Notes: generated by a model from the letters alone, not told the origin. Positions 8,901-17,691 are shown, counted from the stretch's first letter. The stretch: DNA of 64,000 nt from Glaciecola siphonariae (GCF_042652645.1 NZ_JBHSGU010000001.1:186001-250000); one strand, 5' to 3'. Translations and numbers: made by a program.

Positions 8901-9106
8901 TCTTCTAGGGTTTTAGTAATAAGTAGCTCAACACGTTGGGCCGGAAAACCTTCAAGAGTGGTGGTGACCACCGCCTCGCGCACCGTGACCTTCGGGTCTT
9001 CTTGTGCGGGCAAATTAAAGTAGCTATAAGCGCCAAACAACATGAGTGATAGCACCACCGCCATTAATAAACGGTTATATGTAAGGCTTAAGGCTGAAAT
9101 ATTCAT
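5945..9106 (-). CDS. RND efflux pump, inner-membrane permease
   Basis: A full-length (1053 aa) proton-driven RND transporter of the AcrB/MdtB superfamily, exporting small molecules across the envelope with a membrane fusion protein and an outer-membrane channel. It has the N-terminal helix, two large periplasmic loops and the repeated six-helix bundles. In transmembrane helix 4 the sequence LVDNGIVVAEDF carries Asp401-Asn402 where AcrB has two Asp; this DN version occurs in several RND subfamilies. The substrate cannot be told. It follows the fusion-protein gene by 11 bases. No TolC-type channel gene is in the operon, so a shared channel is likely. Confidence 0.92.
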   Translation of the reverse strand: MNISALSLTYNRLLMAVVLSLMLFGAYSYFNLPAQEDPKVTVREAVVTTTLEGFPAQRVELLITKTLEEAIQNLPEVKEIRSISLVGQSIIHVQIEDRFNELDQIWDDMRQEIDLVVNQLPQGTSAVRVNDNFGDVAVITVALLADEGISWGDRFDVAQHIRDFLFTVPGAKRVDILGIQPEQVVIEVANAKLAQLGVAPNLIIQALQQQNIIRPGGTIDANGTNLTLQPTGNYQSIEDIANTLISVPGLEQSIQLKDIAEVNRRAIDPPVRTAYYKGEPAVIFAIAKDEETDVLSFTPKVEQVIEQLQASIPAGFRLQSVTRQADVVEAAVEGVSANVIQTLSIVSAVVILFLGLRTGVIVGSIVPSVILITISVMAFSGMALERMSLATLIIALGVLVDNGIVVAEDFKRRLEEGESRRDAVVQCGKTLAIPLLTSSLTTILVFLPLMLAESASGEYTRSVSLVILISLLVSWFLSLSVTPLLCYHFVKIKTEEQQGRVRKKINAIFDKLNPSYEVALRVVLKHRALFIVGMVCLFFLGGFGMTQVPVKFFPSSDRSQVLIYMDLPAGSSMRETDEVMRQVMNDLEDKTRFEHIEQHVAYGGFGGPRFVLSLTPIDTEPHKAFFMIDVGDRENTDPTIESLRAMFAEQYPHVAARVTKMFLGPSDSSKIDVQIKGPDAEFIFAKAQQIEAILRGLDGTYDIRNDWENRVTEIKINVNQQQARRAGVSSQDIAQSLQSYFSGLVVTEYREGDDILPVIIRAPASERFDLNRLETVTVFSSGLERNIPLMQVATLQYDTGFARIARENMFRTVTVEAKNAMMNAEDMVPLMEGPLNELRESLPFGYTIEYDGVIEDSKNSQASLNKNLPMCIAIILLLLIAQFKSFRRTAIIITTIPLIIIGAALGLLVLQGDFGFMVILGLYALAGIIINNAIVLIDRIDIEINDLEENSSGQAQFDAMVSACVRRLRPIIMSTSTTILGLMPLIISQDPLFYAMAGAIAFGLAIGTVLTLGVVPVLYALFFGIRSEQNQSGDENKPSSKVQTQAAQSQSKA

Positions 9107-9117
9107 CTTCCCAACCT

Positions 9118-10263
9118 CTATTGGTTAATGGTACGCGGATATTCATCAGCTATGCGTACCTGCTGACCGTCACGCACAAAATCTACACCGGTTCTAACAA
9201 TGCTTGTTAGCTCTTGGGAGGGCGTAAAAATAGCGTATTCAGATGAAAACTCATGCACAGTCACCGCAACTTTTCTAACCGTTGCAAGCGACTCATTCGG
9301 TGCAGGCGCTCGCTCTAATGCCATCACAAAATGGGTATTTTGATTGTCTGCTGCCACACTTGAAAGCGGCGCTCGAATGCTATTGCTTGGGACATTACCC
9401 GCTCGCCCTGTAAATGTGACCTCCGCCGACATGCCAGATTGCAGGGCACCGCTTTGTTTGGCGCTTTGGGCTGATTGCGCATCAAGTGAAATGGTCACCG
9501 GAAATGCATTCGCCCGTTGGGCCTGATTGCCGCGTTCAAACACCTTTCCTCTTAAAGACTGGCGCTTGCGATTAATAATCACGTCTACCGCCACTTCATC
9601 GCCGGTTTGGATTTGCGATATCATCGATTCAGGCACCAACACCGAGACCTCAAGGGCATCAGAGCCTTGGATCGTAAAAATGGGAGAAGAGGGCGATATT
9701 TGCTGCGAAGGTTCAACGTGGCGAATAGCCACGCTACCCTCATACGGAGCGACGAGTTTGGTATCTGCCAAATCTTCATACGCAATGGCCACTTGCGTTT
9801 GCGCAATTTCGACTTGGTCTAACAAAGATTGATAGCGTGCTTTAGCAATATCTACTTCGGCTTGTGATACCGCACCTTGGCTTACCAACTGCGCTTTTCG
9901 CGTGTAGTCAAGTTCAGCCTCGGTGAGACGCGCTTGGGCCTCGGAAAGTTGGCCCTCGCGCTGACGCACGGCTAAATCAAATAGCTTTTTGTCGATAGTT
10001 GCCAAGACCTGCCCCGCCTCAAATCGGTCTCCTAAATTAACGTTGACCGTTTGTATCACGCCCGGAATTTCAAAACTCAGCACGCTCTCATCTACTGGAT
10101 GCAGCACACCCGACAAGGTACGTTTTTCAAGATCGCTTGCCGGCTGAACATTACTCGCCAGCACTGTTTTGACTATGGGTTCGTATTCAACCTGTTCACT
10201 GCATCCGGCGAGCACTAAGCAAAAAAATAAGCCTGAAACAGGCAAGTATTGTGTGAATTTCAT
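9118..10263 (-). CDS. RND efflux membrane fusion lipoprotein
   Basis: A periplasmic adaptor of the HlyD/AcrA family that bridges the permease and an outer-membrane channel. The ATG at 10263 gives a clean lipoprotein signal (MKFTQYLPVSG then LVLAGC, lipidation Cys near 21); a GTG at 10275 would add four residues. A biotinyl-lipoyl-like domain with GDRFEAGQVLATID (about 75-90) flanks a coiled-coil hairpin (about 95-160), then beta-barrel and membrane-proximal domains. It is the first gene of the efflux operon. Confidence 0.92.
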   Translation of the reverse strand: MKFTQYLPVSGLFFCLVLAGCSEQVEYEPIVKTVLASNVQPASDLEKRTLSGVLHPVDESVLSFEIPGVIQTVNVNLGDRFEAGQVLATIDKKLFDLAVRQREGQLSEAQARLTEAELDYTRKAQLVSQGAVSQAEVDIAKARYQSLLDQVEIAQTQVAIAYEDLADTKLVAPYEGSVAIRHVEPSQQISPSSPIFTIQGSDALEVSVLVPESMISQIQTGDEVAVDVIINRKRQSLRGKVFERGNQAQRANAFPVTISLDAQSAQSAKQSGALQSGMSAEVTFTGRAGNVPSNSIRAPLSSVAADNQNTHFVMALERAPAPNESLATVRKVAVTVHEFSSEYAIFTPSQELTSIVRTGVDFVRDGQQVRIADEYPRTINQ

Positions 10264-10308
10264 GGGTATAAACACTCATCGCAATCTAATTACGGCAGGA
10301 TACTAGCA

Positions 10309-10343
10309 AATTAAATCAAAAGATTAAATCATTTGATTTAATT
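10309..10343. promoter_or_regulatory. Candidate TetR operator of the efflux operon
   Basis: Perfect 12-base inverted arms (AATTAAATCAAA at 10309-10320; TTTGATTTAATT at 10332-10343) enclose a further half-site, so TTAAATCA occurs at 10311 and 10324 and its complement TGATTTAA at 10334. The inner pair, TTAAATCA-TT-TGATTTAA, is an 18-base near-palindrome of the size bound by TetR-family dimers. It lies about 45-80 bases upstream of the fusion-protein start. Confidence 0.7.
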
Positions 10344-10435
10344 CTTACCAATTTTTAATGTTGGCTCTTCTAGGTCTTTTGTTAGCGTCTCCATGGAATA
10401 CAGAATGCTGTTCGTTTGATGCGTGAATTGTCAAA

Positions 10436-10541
10436 GTGAGGGGGGATGTGTTCATTTAAAAGCGTACGTGCACATGGATGTGCACGTCTGAGCGGCCAGG
10501 ATGGCGAAAAGCGACTTTTAAATGAACACATCCCCCCTCAC
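10436..10541. repeat. Nested-hairpin palindromic element A
   Basis: Perfect 27-base outer arms lie at 10436-10462 and 10515-10541 (left arm begins GTGAGGGGGG). Inside are a second perfect hairpin, ACGTGCACAT-GG-ATGTGCACGT (10466-10487), and a third, smaller one, GCCA-GGA-TGGC, after the sequence GAGCG. The element lies between two divergent genes, so it is not placed as a simple terminator. Its layout matches the element at 61453-61554. The rest of the 10276-10819 gap shows no credible gene. Confidence 0.9.
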
Positions 10542-10819
10542 CAGATTCACTCATTAAACAAACAGCATTGATTGAAAGTACGTATCGCAATATTGGCATC
10601 TGAGCTGTCAAAGCGTAGTAACAAGTTAGCTAAGCCAGTCTTAATTTTTACCTGTATTTTTAACCAGTTGTTTTGTAGACTCTCACACATAGAAAATGAG
10701 GTGAGCTTTAAGTGATAGTAACAATCTTTGCCCTGACGCTTGCGCGACGAATGCAACGCAAACAGCACGACGCTCTTCACTCTGCACATTGCACACTTCA
10801 CTAAACAGACATTAATCCT

Positions 10820-13033
10820 ATGCGACAGCTTCCAACCTACTACTATTTGACGCACTTTCATGAGTTTTTAAGCTTTGTTGAGGGGCCCTGCGCAGACCTG
10901 CTTCACTCCCAGCATACTGAGTTTTTACGCGCCTTCCACAACGCCAGTAAAGACGAGCAATGTGCCTTGGTTCGCTGTATAAACCGCAAACATACTGCGG
11001 TAAAAATAAGCTCATTACGCTTTGCAGAGCTGCCTAATATCAAGTCACTCATTGAACAACTCATTCAGCGGGGTTGGTTGGCTCACCCACAGGCGCAAGA
11101 CATGGATGACTGGCTCGCCTGCTTAACAAAAGATGAGCTTTTTGAGGTGTATCAGTGCTGTGCAGATGCAAACGCGCCCACGGTTAACAAAAGCGCTGCA
11201 AAATCGGTGTTGTTTGATGCTTGTTCTTCTATTTCGGCTCAGTCTTTACTGAAGTGTGAGGCAAGGCTTGATTATGTAATACGGCTAACCGATCCCATCA
11301 TCGACTATTTTTTGTTTCTTTACTTTGGCAACACCAAGTCTCGTCTTAATCAGTTTTCGCTGCGCGATTTAGGCATTATGAACACCCGAGAGGAGCGTGC
11401 TCAAATGCAGTCTCGTTTTGATTGCAAAGAAGCCGCTCTGAGCAGCTTTTTACTCAGCAAATACTTATCAAAAGTGCGCCGGCATCCACTTGGCAATGAA
11501 GACAGCATTCGTGAACTGCTGCTAAATATTCCAGAAGTACAAGGCATTCAGGCGCAAGATAAATACAACAATATTGTGTTTGAGCTAGCAAAAGCACTCT
11601 TAGAATTTGATACACAGCACGCATTAGATTTACTGCTTAAAACTGACTCCCCGCTTGCCCAAGAAAAGTGGTGCAGAGAGGCTTACAAAGCAGGTCACAC
11701 AAGCGCTGTAAAGAGCCAACTAGAAGCGATTATCGACAATCCCCTTTCAGACGGCCTGCTGCATTTTGCTGAAGACTTTTTAGCGCGTAAATTTAAGCAA
11801 AAGCGCACTAGCGTACTTACTGACATGCTGCGCGAAGGTAATCAGCACCTGTATCTCGATGAAATTTATAAAGGGAGCGTAGAGCGTGGCGTGGTGGCGC
11901 ATTATCAGCAACAGAATACGCATCAACAAAAAATGCACCAACAAAACGAGCAGCAGCAAAATGAGCACCCGCAAAAAAAACAGGCCTTTCGCACTGAAAA
12001 CGTGCTCTGGCGCAGTCTGTTCGGTTTGGTGTTTTGGCAGGAGCTATTTGAAATACCCGGGCTAGGCCTCGCAACTCAGTTTGATTTTATGCCCACGTGC
12101 CTTAAACAAAACACTTTTTTTGAATCTGCCGAACAAGCCATCAACGATAAGCTTGCGCAGTTTAATAGCGCCGATGCACTCATGCAGCTATTGAGCAAAC
12201 AAGCCGCCCGATACTATGGCAAGGGCCAAGGTATTTTTCATTGGCGCAGTAACTTACTTGAGCTTTTAGGGGTTTTTGTAAAGACTGCGCCTATGAGCGG
12301 TATTAAAACGCAGCTGCTGAGAATGGCAAAAGACTGGCAAAGCTGTCACGACGGCTTTCCTGATATCATGGTGCTAGAACAAGGCAAGCTGCATTTTGAA
12401 GAAATTAAAAGCGAAGGCGATGTACTCAGGCGAAATCAGCTTGCGTGCATCAAGTCACTACGCGACAGCGGCTTTGATGTGCGCATAACAACCGTCGATT
12501 TTATTATTGATCCGAACCAAACCTATGTTGTGGTAGACATTGAAACTACTGGCGGACGGGCAGCGCAACATAAAATCACCGAAATAGGCATGGTAAAAAT
12601 GCGCTGCGGTGAAATTATTGACCGCTGGCAAAGCCTCATTAATCCTCAGCGCCGAATTCCAGCAAACATAACGGCACTTACCGGCATTGACGATACCATG
12701 GTGCAAGACGCGCCTATTTTTGCAGAGCTTGCCGAGCAAATAGATGCCTTCACCGAAGGCTGTATCTTTGTGGCGCATAATGTGAATTTTGACTATGGCT
12801 TTATTAAAGAAGAGTTTTCACGAATAGAGCGTTTCTGGCGACGCCCAAAACTTTGCACTGTGCAGCAAATGCGTCGATATTACAAAGGCTTGCCCTCATA
12901 CTCTTTAGCTAATCTAACGCGACATTTTGACATTGGTATGCAGCGCCATCACCGCGCGATGTCAGATGCTGTTGCCGCCAGTGAGTTACTCAAACTCATT
13001 AATGAGAAACGTTTTACGACTTCTGCTGAATAG
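10820..13033 (+). CDS. FAN1-type VRR-NUC nuclease fused to DEDDh 3'-5' exonuclease
   Basis: The first ~560 of 737 residues resemble bacterial FAN1-like nucleases, structure-specific enzymes for interstrand crosslink repair. The VRR-NUC core is visible as P514-D515, then E528-I-K530, then a conserved Gln at 540. From about 568 a DnaQ-type exonuclease follows: Exo I VVVDIETTG (D573, E575), Exo II HNVNFDYGFI (about 652-661), Exo III HRAMSDA (about 712-718). A Gln-rich linker (about residues 363-387) interrupts the FAN1 part. No strong ribosome site is seen before the ATG. The gene stands alone. Confidence 0.85.
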   Translation: MRQLPTYYYLTHFHEFLSFVEGPCADLLHSQHTEFLRAFHNASKDEQCALVRCINRKHTAVKISSLRFAELPNIKSLIEQLIQRGWLAHPQAQDMDDWLACLTKDELFEVYQCCADANAPTVNKSAAKSVLFDACSSISAQSLLKCEARLDYVIRLTDPIIDYFLFLYFGNTKSRLNQFSLRDLGIMNTREERAQMQSRFDCKEAALSSFLLSKYLSKVRRHPLGNEDSIRELLLNIPEVQGIQAQDKYNNIVFELAKALLEFDTQHALDLLLKTDSPLAQEKWCREAYKAGHTSAVKSQLEAIIDNPLSDGLLHFAEDFLARKFKQKRTSVLTDMLREGNQHLYLDEIYKGSVERGVVAHYQQQNTHQQKMHQQNEQQQNEHPQKKQAFRTENVLWRSLFGLVFWQELFEIPGLGLATQFDFMPTCLKQNTFFESAEQAINDKLAQFNSADALMQLLSKQAARYYGKGQGIFHWRSNLLELLGVFVKTAPMSGIKTQLLRMAKDWQSCHDGFPDIMVLEQGKLHFEEIKSEGDVLRRNQLACIKSLRDSGFDVRITTVDFIIDPNQTYVVVDIETTGGRAAQHKITEIGMVKMRCGEIIDRWQSLINPQRRIPANITALTGIDDTMVQDAPIFAELAEQIDAFTEGCIFVAHNVNFDYGFIKEEFSRIERFWRRPKLCTVQQMRRYYKGLPSYSLANLTRHFDIGMQRHHRAMSDAVAASELLKLINEKRFTTSAE

Positions 13034-13223
13034 ATGCATACAATTGGTGTGTACAATGACTTCGAGCAATTAATAAGCGTATATAAATTTATATGTGCGG
13101 AAACTAAAAATCATAACTGATTGTCATAAACGGGATTGTTAAGTTCCTGTCTGAATTTGTAAATAGCTTTCACACAACATGTAAGCTGAATTAATGAGTT
13201 TTTTCATCTTCCAAGGATCATTG

Positions 13224-15089
13224 ATGAACGTTAAGTTTTCAGTTATCGCGACCTTAGTCGCCACCTCTTTTTTAAGTACCAGTCTTTTATCACAAGCGGC
13301 ATATGCGCAAGATATTGAAGAAATTAAAGTCACTGGCACACGCTTGTCTGACGAACCCGTTGGCGCGCTGTCGGTAATCACTCGCGCTGAAATCGAACAA
13401 ATTAATCCTGCCTCCACTATCGATTTACTGCGCCGCGTTCCACATTTAGATATTGCTGAGAATGGCAACGCCGGCGGCTTCTCGTATGTCTCGGTGCGCG
13501 GCGGTGAGTTTAACTTTACGTTGGTACTGATTGATGGCGTTGCCGTGAATGACTCGACTAACAGTCGCGGCGGCGGCTTTGACTTTAATCAGGTCAACCC
13601 GTCTGCCATTGAGCGCGTGGAAGTCTATCGCGGCGGCATAAATACCATTTACGGCGGTGAAGCCATTAGCGGCGTCATCAACATCATCACACGCAAAGAC
13701 ACGTCGCCCACGTTAAGTTTAGAAGTGGGCACAGACGAACAGCTTAACGCCAGCGCCACTGGCTCAACGGCGCTTGCGAGCAATATATCCCTGCTCGGTT
13801 CGGTATCGACCCAAAACAAAAAAGTGTCGGCGTTTGAACAAGTAAATAGCCACCAAGGCCTTGCCAAGCTCTCAATTGACCAAAAACGCGCCTCGTACAG
13901 CGCGCTTGTTACCTATAACAACAGCGATGTTAAAGGCTTTGCAGAAGATTCAGGCGGCGAACTTTTTGCACTCCCGCAAACGGCCGAAGAGCGCGACTCC
14001 GAACAATGGTTAATCAGTGCCTCTGGTAATTGGGAGTTAAGCAATACGCTTGAGCTTCATGGCAATGTATCGTGGGTAAATCGAGAAGAAACATCTGAGC
14101 ACCCCGGCATCGCAGATGGCGTATTTTCTGGCATCCCTGCCAGCGATATCACCTCAGAATATGAACGTGCAGAACTAGACGCGTATGTAGATTGGCAAGT
14201 GCAACGCGACACCTTGCTGGTATTAGGGGCTAACTTAAGACAACAAGACGGCAAAAACAGAGGCTTTTTAGATTTTGGCTTTCCGCTGCCGGTAGATTAC
14301 GACTTTTCACAAGACACGCAGTCGGCTTTTGTTGAAGCCCAGCATAGTTTCTCAAATGTAACCGTTGAGGGAAGCGTACGCTACGACTCACCTGATGATT
14401 TTGACAATGAAACATCATTCAGGCTTGGCGCCTCGCTCGACATAAACGACGATACTCAAGTTTTCGCAGTGTTTAATCAAGGCTATAAATTGCCAAGCTT
14501 TTTTGCGTTGGCGCATCCTTTGGTTGGCAATAGCGAACTTCAACCAGAGCGCAGTGACAACTTTGAAGTCGGATTTAAGAGCGCCATCAGCAAAGATTTG
14601 TCGTTTGCGATTGTGTATTTTGCTAATCAGTTTGAGGATTTAGTCGATTTTGATGCCGAGTTATTCACCAACGTAAACCGCAATAGCGTTGACACCTCCG
14701 GTTTAGAATTTGATTTACAGGCAAACATCAATCGCTTCTTGCGCTTTAGCGGCAATGTGCGCTATTTAGACATTGATGCTGAGCAGGGCGTTACTTTGCG
14801 TAAACGCCCAAATGTAAGCGGCAATCTCCAGCTTGATATTAACTATGAAGCGCTTACCACCAGTATTTTTGTTGATTTTAGAGATGACTTTTTAGACAGC
14901 GCTATACCAACAGGCTATGTAGTACTCGGTGGATATGCCACGGTAGGTGTGAGTGCAAGTTATGACTTAAATGACCATACTATGCTAACGCTTAATGTTG
15001 AAAATGCTCTGGGTAAAAACTATCAAGACGCCGTTGGCTTTATTAAAGATGATGCAGAGGCAAGGGTGGGTATTCGCTATCAATTTTAG
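13224..15089 (+). CDS. TonB-dependent outer-membrane receptor (BtuB-like)
   Basis: The ATG at 13224 is preferred over 13194 because it has AAGGA upstream and opens a normal signal peptide (to about residue 30). The mature protein starts with a TonB-box-like EEIKVTGTR, followed by the plug domain (about 40-150, with TIDLLRRVPHLDI and INTIYGGEAISGVINIIT) and a beta barrel ending in an aromatic residue (VGIRYQF). At 621 residues it is of BtuB/vitamin or small siderophore receptor size. Substrate unknown. No B12 riboswitch was recognised upstream. The next gene follows after 32 bases. Confidence 0.9.
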   Translation: MNVKFSVIATLVATSFLSTSLLSQAAYAQDIEEIKVTGTRLSDEPVGALSVITRAEIEQINPASTIDLLRRVPHLDIAENGNAGGFSYVSVRGGEFNFTLVLIDGVAVNDSTNSRGGGFDFNQVNPSAIERVEVYRGGINTIYGGEAISGVINIITRKDTSPTLSLEVGTDEQLNASATGSTALASNISLLGSVSTQNKKVSAFEQVNSHQGLAKLSIDQKRASYSALVTYNNSDVKGFAEDSGGELFALPQTAEERDSEQWLISASGNWELSNTLELHGNVSWVNREETSEHPGIADGVFSGIPASDITSEYERAELDAYVDWQVQRDTLLVLGANLRQQDGKNRGFLDFGFPLPVDYDFSQDTQSAFVEAQHSFSNVTVEGSVRYDSPDDFDNETSFRLGASLDINDDTQVFAVFNQGYKLPSFFALAHPLVGNSELQPERSDNFEVGFKSAISKDLSFAIVYFANQFEDLVDFDAELFTNVNRNSVDTSGLEFDLQANINRFLRFSGNVRYLDIDAEQGVTLRKRPNVSGNLQLDINYEALTTSIFVDFRDDFLDSAIPTGYVVLGGYATVGVSASYDLNDHTMLTLNVENALGKNYQDAVGFIKDDAEARVGIRYQF

Positions 15090-15121
15090 CGATACAACTT
15101 TTAAACAATATTGAGGGCACT

Positions 15122-16183
15122 ATGAGGCGTTATCAGTTGAATATCCGTACAAAAACCAATCGCTTATGTTGGTTAAGTTTACCTGTAGCGCTGCTAGGTG
15201 CCTTGCTTTGTTTTCAGGCGCATGCGGATCTTATTATTAGGGACCTAGGCAAAGATTACACGGTTGAACCAAATAAGGTGGTGAGCGGCTTATATCTTCA
15301 CGTAGAAAACGATGATGACGTAATTGGTGGCAATACCAGTGTGCGCAATGAAACCGCAGACACGCTGAAATGGAAAGGTAAGCAAAGCAGCAACGGTTTT
15401 GGTTATTTTCAGCGCAACCGTGACTTAGGCCAAGTATTTAACGTACCCCCGGGCAAAGATATCGTTATCGACGCCATTGTGCTGCGCACGAGTCGTGGCA
15501 ACAACGCTATTATGTCTGGCACGCCCGGCTCGCTGATGTATTTGCAGTTTTTTGAAGTTGATGAAATAGACGGCGAACGCTTAACAATTAACGATGCCGG
15601 CACACGTAAAGGAGACCGCGCACTACATGGTTTTGATCATCAGTTTAATCGGGCCGATGATTATATAGAAGGCGCTAAGTACACGCCCTTTAAACGCGTC
15701 ACAGGCGGTACTTTTCCTGATATACCTCACACAACGCAGTATGTTTATGAACATCGCGCAGGCGAGCCTTATGGTGAGCAAGAAGGGCACCTTCGATACA
15801 TCCGATTTGATTTAACTGGCGACGACGAAATTACCTTAAAAGCAAATAAGCGCTACGGATTTTTACTGGGGTTCGAATCGCCGGGTAAGCATCGCGGCCT
15901 TGCGCTCGCCATTCAAACCGATGTGCATACGAAAGAAGACGCCACCTTTTCGGTAGATGCAAACGGCATGATCCATTGGGGTATACGCAGAGAGGGCGAT
16001 GGCGGAATATTTCCAAGCATTGTTAGCCTACCTGAGCCACCCACCGACGAGGCAACCCTAATTAAATTAACGAACGAATCGATGTTTCCCAAAAATCATT
16101 GGGACAGCATTCCTCCTGCCACAAAGGGCTTCCCAGATGTAGATACCTACCGGACCTTGCAGTACTACATTGAAGTAAAATAA
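15122..16183 (+). CDS. Exported protein of unknown family, partner of TonB receptor
   Basis: A 353-residue protein with a signal peptide (cleavage after FQAHA, about residue 36) and no recognised domain. The mature part is rich in beta-type sequence and aromatic residues, with segments such as GYFQRNRDLGQVFNVPPG and RYGFLLGFESPGKHRG that suggest a beta-sandwich, binding-protein or lectin-like fold; that is a guess. A GAGGG ribosome site precedes the ATG. Its position 32 bases behind the receptor gene suggests a joint role in capturing or processing the receptor's substrate. Confidence 0.7.
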   Translation: MRRYQLNIRTKTNRLCWLSLPVALLGALLCFQAHADLIIRDLGKDYTVEPNKVVSGLYLHVENDDDVIGGNTSVRNETADTLKWKGKQSSNGFGYFQRNRDLGQVFNVPPGKDIVIDAIVLRTSRGNNAIMSGTPGSLMYLQFFEVDEIDGERLTINDAGTRKGDRALHGFDHQFNRADDYIEGAKYTPFKRVTGGTFPDIPHTTQYVYEHRAGEPYGEQEGHLRYIRFDLTGDDEITLKANKRYGFLLGFESPGKHRGLALAIQTDVHTKEDATFSVDANGMIHWGIRREGDGGIFPSIVSLPEPPTDEATLIKLTNESMFPKNHWDSIPPATKGFPDVDTYRTLQYYIEVK

Positions 16184-16284
16184 GCGCGCACATCAAAACG
16201 CGCCGTCATAGAAGTAATCTGAATCGTGGTAGCTTCGTAGTAATCGGTATTGCAATGGTACAAAGCAGGAACCTTCGAGACGAG

Positions 16285-16557
16285 ATGGCAAACAAGTACA
16301 AATTAGATGATGCCGATAAATCAAGAGTAATCGAAATGGCGTGGGAAGACCGCACCCCCTTTGAGGCAATTGAACGCTTGTATGGTTTAAGTGAGCCTCA
16401 GGTGATAGAACTTATGAGAGCGAGCATTAATCGCAAAACGTTTAATAACTGGCGTGCCCGCGTGTCTGGACGTAAAACCAAGCATATCAAATTACGCAGT
16501 CCTGATGTGTCTCGCGGCTACTGCGCGACGCAATATAAACCTGCACGCAAGCGCTAA
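16285..16557 (+). CDS. TIGR03643 family protein
   Basis: A small basic protein (90 residues from the ATG at 16285; an in-frame ATG at 16255 would add ten). The sequence DKSRVIEMAWEDRTPF followed by a helix-turn-helix-like EAIERLYGLSEPQVIELMR and a basic tail with FNNWRARVSGRKTKH is the pattern of TIGR03643, an uncharacterised family of aquatic proteobacteria. The helix-turn-helix and basic tail suggest nucleic-acid binding. It is convergent with the next gene, with two bases between them. Confidence 0.75.
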   Translation: MANKYKLDDADKSRVIEMAWEDRTPFEAIERLYGLSEPQVIELMRASINRKTFNNWRARVSGRKTKHIKLRSPDVSRGYCATQYKPARKR

Positions 16558-16559
16558 GG

Positions 16560-17246
16560 CTAATTCTTTAACTCTGCCTTATCCAAAAAGCTGCGCCTAA
16601 ACTGTGGCGTCGCGTTAAAGTACCACGTAGAAGAACGCATATTCTCAGGTGTTTGCACTAAAATTTTTTGAACCGGCATGCCTTGCTCATACACTAGGTC
16701 TTGCCCTACAGCCACAAGCTGATGCAGTTGAATAAACGCATATAAATCGTGGGTAGAGTTAATCAAAAACGCTGTGCCCGGCGCTCGCCCATCACCTGTA
16801 CGCCATATCGCTTCAATAAGATTATCTAGCACCCAAGTATGAAAATCAGATTGGCGTGCATCACCCATCAGCCGGCTGCATTCGGCCATAGCAAAATGCC
16901 CAGTTAATGAAGTGTAATTTACCTCAAGCAATCTTTGGGCAGCCTCGATGCACGCGGCATAATTGCCCTCAGAAATGTAAGTCTCAGTCAATAGCTTGGT
17001 CGATGGCTCTAAATCGTCTGTAGGATTATAAAAAGAGCTAAGCGAATACGTTAGCCAAATGCGGTCGAAGGTAGTGCTATCTGCTACTCGATTAACAATC
17101 GTTTGCTTGAGCGCCAGATAGTCTTTGTCGGCCTTTTCGTAATTAAGCACAGGAGACGAAGGGTTCTGACTCGCGCAGGCTGTTAGTAGCAATACGCATA
17201 TTAAAAATATTAAGTACGTAACTGGTGGTTTAGATATGTCGTTCAC
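16560..17246 (-). CDS. Lipoprotein with DUF4919-like domain
   Basis: The 228-residue precursor has a lipoprotein signal (VLLLTAC, Cys near 24). The mature part matches the DUF4919 pattern: DYLALKQTI near the start, a helical repeat-like middle (YAACIEAAQRLLEVNYTSLTGHF), and a C-terminal strand segment ending STWYFNATPQF. Function unknown; it is expected to sit in the envelope. It is monocistronic. Confidence 0.7.
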   Translation of the reverse strand: MNDISKPPVTYLIFLICVLLLTACASQNPSSPVLNYEKADKDYLALKQTIVNRVADSTTFDRIWLTYSLSSFYNPTDDLEPSTKLLTETYISEGNYAACIEAAQRLLEVNYTSLTGHFAMAECSRLMGDARQSDFHTWVLDNLIEAIWRTGDGRAPGTAFLINSTHDLYAFIQLHQLVAVGQDLVYEQGMPVQKILVQTPENMRSSTWYFNATPQFRRSFLDKAELKN

Positions 17247-17691
17247 TGCGCGTGCCCTCTGTCATATTCTCCGTCATGCTCTCGGTCATCTCTTCTGTCG
17301 TGCTCTCCATCATCATGCTTTCATTTGATACACACTGCGTCACATACACTGCGTTCAAAAACCTGTCTAGCGCTTCCCAAGCGAGCTTACTTACTCAGCC
17401 GTCGCTTTTACATTCGTTATCAATCACGTTCACAGTATACCGTGGCTTGAGTATTGTCAGAAGCCCGATCGAATTCTCATACTCTAGAGTAAGCTAGTCT
17501 GACTTTACTTCAAAATTACTCAACCATTGTGTAAGCGTTTCACATTTTATGGAAATGGCGATTCACTAATTAAATAAAAAACCAATAAATCATAAGCTTA
17601 TCAGCTTTTGAGTTTGGCACAAATTTCGCTTTTTAACGATGATTGATGATCAGGTGAAGTGCGAATATGCTTCTCAAAATAAGGACAAAAT
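17247..17691. other. Gap without a supported gene
   Basis: About 445 bases. A short open frame at 17252-17497 on the plus strand is Ser/Val/Ile-repetitive and lacks a ribosome site; it mirrors the upstream region of the lipoprotein gene. The right end carries AT-rich sequence and an AAGGA site for the next gene. Confidence 0.5.

Noticed and set aside
10436..10541. Simple intrinsic terminator
   Set aside because: It lies between divergent genes, has no T-tract after the stem and contains two further conserved hairpins.
10547..10861. Open frame of 104 codons on the minus strand
   Set aside because: It overlaps the start of the FAN1-type gene, has no ribosome site and encodes no recognisable protein.
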